This document shows positions 57,701 to 64,000 of a stretch of 64,000 nucleotides of DNA, in pieces; the stretch's first letter is position 1; every line of letters starts with the position of its first letter. The translations under genes and the position numbers were made by a program. The stretch is from Welwitschia mirabilis (taxonomy: Eukaryota > Gnetophyta > Gnetopsida > Welwitschiales): the NCBI GenBank assembly GCA_051453625.1, contig JBOZIK010000001.1:3606631-3670630 (forward strand). Direction: 5' to 3'. The notes beneath the pieces were generated by a model that was not told the DNA's origin, did no database searches, and worked only from the letters and a program-made list of their open reading frames with translations.

Positions 57701-60700
57701 GGAAATACAAGAATGTATATTCAACATAGAAATACAAAGTTTTAAATTAATATATCTTATTGCTATGTTGTAATAGTTGATATCAAAAGAAATAGTTAGA
57801 AATATGACTTAGCAACAAAAGCATAGATGATAGTTTTGAAATAAAAACTAAGGCTATTAATTTAATACATGCAATCAAAATTATTGTTACTCCATAATAA
57901 TCATAAGGGAATTTTAAAGCTTGTAATTTTTTAGCAAATTAAGTTATTAAAAAGAAAGTGTAAAGCGCATTTTAATAAAGGAATGAAAAATTAATAAATA
58001 AAATCTTTTGCTTCTAAAAATTAGAAATGATTATTCAAAAGACAAAAAAATCAATCAAGCATAAATAAAGAAAATAACAAAAATCATCACCATTTTCTCA
58101 ACCCAAAATGATACATCATTAAGAAATTATATTTTTATAAGTAGGTGGTAAATCATCTACTGTAAATCTTAAATGTTGTAAAGGCTATAAAAGAACTTGC
58201 AATGCCAAAGCATTATCAACATTTATAAATGGATCATTTTACAATAAAATATCAAGGGGGGTAATGAGGGAAGCATGAAATATGTCATAGATTCTAATAC
58301 ATCATTCATGTATCATAATAAAACATTAAAGTAACAAGATTCAAAAGAACAATTATAAAGAATAGTGAAAATGAACTATGGTAATGTCAGTAATCATAAA
58401 TATAACAATCATGAAAATGAAAACCTTATGCAATAACAAATCAAATTATATTAACTAGCAATACAAATGATATAACAAATAAAAATCTAGTATAAAGTAT
58501 GTCCTTAGGCTTAGTAAGAAAACTGTCTAATGAAATAGTAAATCTTACATGCTTAGAGAGAAAGACAAAAGTCTTATAACCTTATGATGAGAAAATCCCT
58601 AATCATAGCCATTGCGACCATGGTGGGATTAATGAAATATGCTTACATAGCCTCAAAGTTAAATCTTCACATTCAATTTCACATGCTTTATACATAGAGG
58701 TACATTAAATATATCAAAGAGACATTACTTAATGATTAAAATTTTTGAAGCAAATCCTTATCCTCATAGAATCTTCATCAAATTTTTCAACATTTAATTT
58801 GATTTTTATTACTTTACATAGATTTATTTTTACTATTCTATAGTCAATTTTTGCTCTAAATTTTATGGAATGCATGATGCTATAAGATGTTGGCAATATT
58901 GTAGATCTAATGATGATTCTAGTCTTTTCAAAATTTGGTCTTTAATTAAAGTTCAAGTTTCTCTGCATGTTCTACATAAAAAGAACCAAGTATTATTTTT
59001 TTTAAAATAAAATTTCAATAATTATAAATATCAAATTTAACTAATAAAAAATTAATCTTAACATATTATTTATAATGTTAAAATATTTTATTTAATAAAG
59101 TTCAAAAGAAAAAAATTGTAAAAATTAAAGTAAAATCACTTCCCAATCTAATATTATAGTTATTTATTAGTAAATAATACAAAAAAATAATTTCTAAAAT
59201 TTTATTTTTAATCTATAAAATTTCTAAGGTATCAAATTCAAGCTTAAAAAAATTAGATCATCTTAAAATCCTTTAACTTACATTCATTTCGTATATCAGC
59301 CTAAGTTAAAATGGTGCATAAAATCTTAGAAGAAACAAAAATGTGTTAACTTTTTAGGTCTAATTTCATTTTTAAATTTTAACATTTTTCTAAAAATGCT
59401 TAGTTTTTAGCATTCTAAAACAAAGAAAATTAAAAAACTTTATATGGTTTTTAATGCTTCATTAAGACATAAAATACCCAAGAATCTAAAACTTATTAGT
59501 GTCCTATACCCCCAACAAAAATATTACATTGTCCCTTAATGTAGAAAAGGATTAAAAGAATGCCAAAACGTTAACTTTAAAACTTCAATTTATAAAATAG
59601 AAACTACATATTTTTATTACTAAACTTTTTGAAATATTATGAGGCATGGAGAAAATCACATAAAGAAAATAAATAAAAAGAGAAAGTGTATCAAGAAAAG
59701 GAAAAAAAAGGGATGGATTGAAAGACATTTTTCATTAGAAGATCTCTTTGTAAAGGTTAATATCCTATAGATTTCATCAAGGTTTAACATAATTTTCTTT
59801 TTCTCTTATCAAACATTTATACTATTTCTTTCTTGTCCTTCCTTATTTTCCAACAAATTATTTACAGCCAACATTCATGTTTCTCAAGCACTATCTCCAT
59901 AAATATCCTTTTCTCTTGTGAAGATTTAGGGGTTACTAATCTTGTCCTTTGTTGTTATTTCTTATCTTCCTCCTTTCCTTCTTCTTGGATCATATAAATG
60001 CTTACTTCTGGTCTTAATGACTAAATTGGCTTGTTATTCTTCTTTACTTTTGTGATTTAATGGTTTGTAATAAAATCAATAACTTCTCAATTTCAACCCT
60101 CAACATGTAAGAGTGTAATAACATATACAAATCTATGAATTTTTCTTATGAACATGGATAGTAATAAATCCCTAGCATTTTCCTATAAATATCTAAGATG
60201 ACTAAGGATAACTTTACAAATATTGAGTTTTTTCCATTTTGAATGAATGATAGAAATTAAACTTAAAAAGGAAGATCAAGCATCAAAAACATAAAAATAA
60301 GGGCATATATTCCTAATATTAAATATAGTGCTAATGGATTTTTAAAAAGAAACCTACATGAAAAGAAATCTTACCTATTTAAATTTTATCCTAAATTAAT
60401 TTATACATGTGCCTTGCTAGATTTTTCTTAAAATAGTAGGAATGCTTAGCATTAAAGTAATAAAAATCTCAAAAACTTTTATCCTTGATTCTAGCTTTCA
60501 TGAAAATCTTCTTCCTTCTTCTCATTCCTTTGTTCATCAACTTTCCTTTCATGCATAATATACAAATTTTTAAAAAACCGTTAAACCTCATTAAGGATTA
60601 GATTTTTCTCCCTTATTTTTTAATAAAAAAGTCTTTCCTATCCATTCTTTCCCCTTTTTTCCAAGTAATTAGTACCATATTCTTATAAAAATTAGTGAAA

Positions 60701-61177
60701 TGCATACTTCATAATGACATATCCTCTTCACTTAGGTATTCTTTCAAAATATGAATGTATGTTAATAAAAAAGAATGACATTGCTAGTAGAATATATGAA
60801 AACACTAATTTATTTATGGTAAGATCAAATAAAAAGGATCAAGGTAGCATAGGTAGAGTATAGAAAGGTATAGGCATAACTAGGTTCTTAACAAAAATGT
60901 AGGATTAGGACTCTATACTTATAGATTAGAGAATAAATATAAGTCATTAATCATTCATTACTTGATAGTACATATGATATATATAAATGCAAAGTAGACT
61001 TGCACGATAAGTGCATGGGAACGTAGTAATCAACTTTATCTACACTTAGCACTAAGAACACTTATTACCATTTTAAAAAATAAAACTCTTTAATAAAATT
61101 ATAAGATTTTTTAAATGTTTTTAAGGTTTAAAAACAAAAAACATATTATTTTAGTTATTAATTTATTAATTAATGCT
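54731..61177. other. AT-rich DNA, nothing recognised
   Basis: 6.4 kb with no supportable gene, RNA or transposon domain. T/C-rich strings near 59750-60000 and 60500-60670 look like LTR or intergenic sequence. Short open frames such as 57202-57438 (-) are low-complexity and unsupported. Confidence 0.35.
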
Positions 61178-61365
61178 AAAGGAGGAGTGTGTCCCTCGCA
61201 TGAATAGTTGTAACTAACCAATTATGTTAATAAGAGAATGATGTAATATGGACTAAATAAATAAATAAATAAATAAAAGAATTATATTTATTTTCTTAGC
61301 TCTTTTCATTTTGTTACTTTCCAAAACATTCTAGATCTAGAAAATGCTACGATTGGTATCAAGGC
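61178..61365 (+). repeat. Short LTR-like block with PPT-like and PBS-like flanks
   Basis: AAAGGAGGAG (61178-61187) resembles a polypurine tract and is followed by TGTGTCCCTC. At 61354-61365 TGGTATCAAGGC resembles the initiator tRNA-Met primer-binding site (10 of 12 identical), preceded by GCTACGAT. The roughly 165 bp between would be an LTR of TRIM size. It contains (TAAA)6 at 61254-61277. A PPT on the left and a PBS on the right of one LTR is expected only in tandemly arranged elements. Each motif is short and chance is possible. Confidence 0.35.
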
Positions 61366-61424
61366 AAATTAGACCTATAAAATATTCTTATCATGATAAC
61401 AGATATTTACAAGAATCATAAAAC

Positions 61425-62262
61425 TAGCTGTCACATGCTCGAGATGGGCTTTTATGTGCATTTAACAATAGAAATAAATTTTCTTTTCTAAATAATAAGG
61501 AATTATGTAGATGCTACTTTATTTTTCCAAAAAGGAAAATCCACATTCATAAATTACCATAATAATTTTTATACTAATTTGTTTAATTTTGTTAATGTTC
61601 TTTATGATTATTTTTGTTAGTGCTCTTAAGATAAAAAATAAGACAACTCCCCTCCAACGCAATTCTTCTAATGTAGATATAAAGGAATACTCAAATGAAT
61701 ATCATTAAAAGAAATTTAAAGGGTAATTTAAAATTTTAGTAATATAAATCTACTTTGTAAAGGCATTCACAGATATGTTTACAAAGTATTACTTATATAG
61801 GATGAGGTGGTTGCTATGAAAGTATTCTCTTCATAAGACATATAACCATTAACATCTATTTTAAAAGAAATTTCTTTAGAAACAAGACATTTCAAGAGAA
61901 AGTATAAGACATTAAGAAAAATATGGTACAAAAATCTAACAAAAATCATCATGGCATGTTTTTAGTAAATTTTAGGCTTTAGTTTTATTTCTAGTGCCAA
62001 AGATCCTTTTCAAGGTTCTTCATGAATTAAATACATGATTCCCAAGGACTTTTAGGAATTTGCAAAGTAGATGGAGGATTTTACTATAACCATTAAATGC
62101 ATTATCATATCTTAATCATGAGTATAGTACTTTCATTATATATTATAATGTTAAACTAAAGAATGTATTAATTAATAATGAGATGATTGCTCATCTTTTA
62201 GATTTTGGAATTTTATGCCTACTTAATATAGATAAAGAAAGAAAACTTGAAGTAATGGGGTA
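61425..62262 (+). pseudogene. LRR receptor-like kinase pseudogene fragment (LRR-XII type)
   Basis: Plus-strand frames, with shifts and stops, give in order: the end of the LRR region with FSFLNNKELC (61465-61500); a hydrophobic transmembrane segment ILLMFFMIIFVSAL (61586-61627) with a basic stop-transfer after it; the kinase start NFSNINLLCKGIHRYVYKV (about 61729-61785); VAMKVF carrying the ATP-binding Lys (61813-61830); a block FKRKYKTLRKIWYKNLTKII (about 61886-61945); and ALSYLNHEYST, IIYYNVKLKNVLINNEM and AHLLDFGILCLL (62099-62226). The order and spacing are those of plant LRR-XII pattern-recognition kinases. The catalytic HCD motif reads YYN (Asp lost) and the Gly-rich loop is degraded. 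The C-lobe after DFG and nearly all LRRs are missing. Confidence 0.8.
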
Positions 62263-63605
62263 AGCAATTTGAACATTAGAATGGATAAGATAGGATGAAA
62301 ATTGTAAAGAAAGAAGGATTTTAATGACTAGTTTTATTTAAAATCATTCATTAAAGTATTTTATGCTATTGTCAAAGCATAAAAATAGGGATTGAATATT
62401 CATATTGTTTATTAATTGTTTACATTCCATTCTAAGCTTATTTGACATGTGCAAAAAGAAATATAAATGATGAAAATTAAGGTGAAATAGCATAACACAA
62501 ACCCAAGTATAAATAGGTAGTTTAGAGAATGATGTTAAATAGACATCCGTATGATGATATAAAATATATAAGATGATAAAAATTATTAATGATGGATATT
62601 CATGCTTATTAGTAATGAGGATTTTTTAACTTAGAGGGGAGGGGTAAATGAGTTTAACCAAATAAAAATTTAATGGCTAACAAATAAAATTCATAATAAA
62701 GACCTTATCAATTTATGAGGTTTTCCAATATAGGTACATTCATACATATAAGGTAGCCTTTCTTAAAACCTGTAGATATTTTTAACTGACAAAATAGTGG
62801 ATTTTAAGCAATGCTAACCTTACAACCAAATGTAATTTTTCCTTAAAGTAGAACTCTGTTTTCCTTAGGGATTAAAACAAATCTATATCCACTAGTACTC
62901 TTAAGTACTTAATTAATCACAACCAGAACACTCATACAAGGATTACCTTAGACCTTGGAATTTCCAAGTTAGGGAGCTTAGAAAGAAAATAAACTAAATT
63001 ATTTTAGAGTAAAAATTAAGAGATTCAATAATTACATAATCCTACAATGAAGTAACAAATCTATAATGAAAGAAAAACAATCCTAAGATGATGTAACAAT
63101 TTTAGTTTCTTGAGTTCTTCTTGATGTAGTCACCCACAATGATCTAATAACATAGCTGTAGTCATGGATGTGCTAGAGAGCATACGATGTCTTTACAATA
63201 GATTTCATCTTGTATAGTTCTAATCAATCATTTAAGTAATATTCCATCTTCATTCTTTATGCCTTTTATACCTATAAGTATTCTTAATCTTTACCTTAAT
63301 GAGATAACTATTTAAAATATTTTAAACACAACCCAATAGTTATAAATAACTAGTTTTAATCATTTAATGGCTAATTTTATTTTGTTTCAATTTTTTGAAC
63401 AAACCGCTTCACTATGGTAAATGTCTCTCATAGGTAGACATGTTTAACATTAAAGGAATCTTTAGTCAACTTGCTAAGATTCTAATATGCTTTGAATTAT
63501 TGAGTCCCTAATCCTTAGGCATTAATAATTCATTATGTAAAACTTACCTAAATCCTTAAAAAAATAATTAATTCATCCTTATTATATTACTAGCATAATG
63601 AAAGT
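62263..63605. other. AT-rich DNA downstream of the kinase relic
   Basis: No continuation of the kinase C-lobe can be read. No other gene or repeat recognised. Confidence 0.4.
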
Positions 63606-64000
63606 AGAGGATCGACCCTAGAGGAGGGTGAATAGGCCTTTAAAAATCAATTTCTATAGTCTTCACAACTTGCAAATAAAACATGTAAAGATGCACATAA
63701 ATGTAAGATATTTAATGGTATATAGACATCAACCTTTAGACCCTTAGACCTCCTATCCTTGGCTGGCATATATTAGCCTTCAATATTAGTTTTTAGGCTT
63801 ATTAATTAACTTATTACAAGTTTATAGGATTTTATGGCTGATCCTCAACCATAGAAGAATGGAAGAAAAGAGAATGCACTGATTTGCTCTCAAAGGTACA
63901 ACAATCTCTTCTTCAAAGTATATGCAATGATAGATTTAATTAGAAATTTGAACTTGAAACTAGTTTAGATATAATGATAAAATAATATGATATATCTTCC
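63606..64000. repeat. Plant transposon-like terminus
   Basis: GATCGACCCTAGAGGAGGGT followed by GAATAGGCC at 63610-63638 matches a word I recall from termini or inner ends of many plant repeats (CCTAGAGGGGGGTGAATAGG). The following 360 bp is less AT-rich and may be part of that element. It runs off the window. Confidence 0.4.

Overview
The window is AT-rich, CpG-poor plant nuclear DNA with no intact protein-coding gene. The plant origin rests on degraded Ty1/copia and Ty3/gypsy-type LTR retrotransposons, a nuclear copy of plastid 23S rRNA, and a decayed LRR receptor-like kinase of a plant-only subfamily. It reads as old, densely methylated heterochromatin. Coding relics are full of TAG/TGA/TAA stops, Trp codons read TAG or TGA, zinc-knuckle Cys and His read Tyr, and primer-binding sites and LTR ends carry G-to-A and C-to-T changes. 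This is the signature of 5-methylcytosine deamination. Five runs of N (9693-9808, 10140-10960, 30527-30579, 33920-33929, 52413-52512) interrupt the assembly, several of them inside or at the edge of LTRs.

Layout. 1-519: LTR-family fragment, repeated at about 29.97-31.08 kb and 52.51-52.79 kb, always minus strand. 3040-7300: Ty1/copia relic on plus (leader, gag, protease, integrase, start of RT). 7335-19927: a minus-strand gypsy-like element ('X'), split in two by a complete nested LTR element ('Y', 8300-18081), which has a 5-bp target-site duplication, 1.37-1.38-kb LTRs and an X-like acidic gag-type ORF but no pol that I can recognise. 19928 to about 21400: the X LTR. 21410-24880: a second copy of the first copia family, inverted relative to it. 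About 26787 onward: end of another minus-strand copia LTR. 28700-29900: coiled-coil-rich coding relic, unidentified. 34220-43323: a complete copia skeleton with unusually long LTRs (about 2.2 and 2.65 kb) and every pol domain in order. 43.3-49.9 kb and 54.7-61.2 kb: AT-rich DNA with nothing recognisable. 50933-51097: plastid rRNA insertion. 61425-62262: receptor-kinase pseudogene, directly downstream of a short LTR-like block.

The most unusual signal is a recurrent 35-45-bp imperfect palindrome built on TCATC-NN-GATGA. It occurs in the Y LTRs (four to five per LTR, spaced about 115 bp), in the Y interior, in the X LTR and in all three copies of the 1/30/52-kb repeat. In the Y LTRs the dyads lie inside a tandem repeat, and the 3' LTR holds two copies of one perfect 16-bp palindrome. 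A second item of note is the gag-type ORF shared by X and Y with no recognisable enzymatic domain downstream, which suggests a non-autonomous element family.

All homology statements come from reading and aligning by eye and from memory of the protein families. No database was searched. Boundaries are good to a few bases where a TSD, PBS or PPT fixes them, and to tens of bases otherwise.
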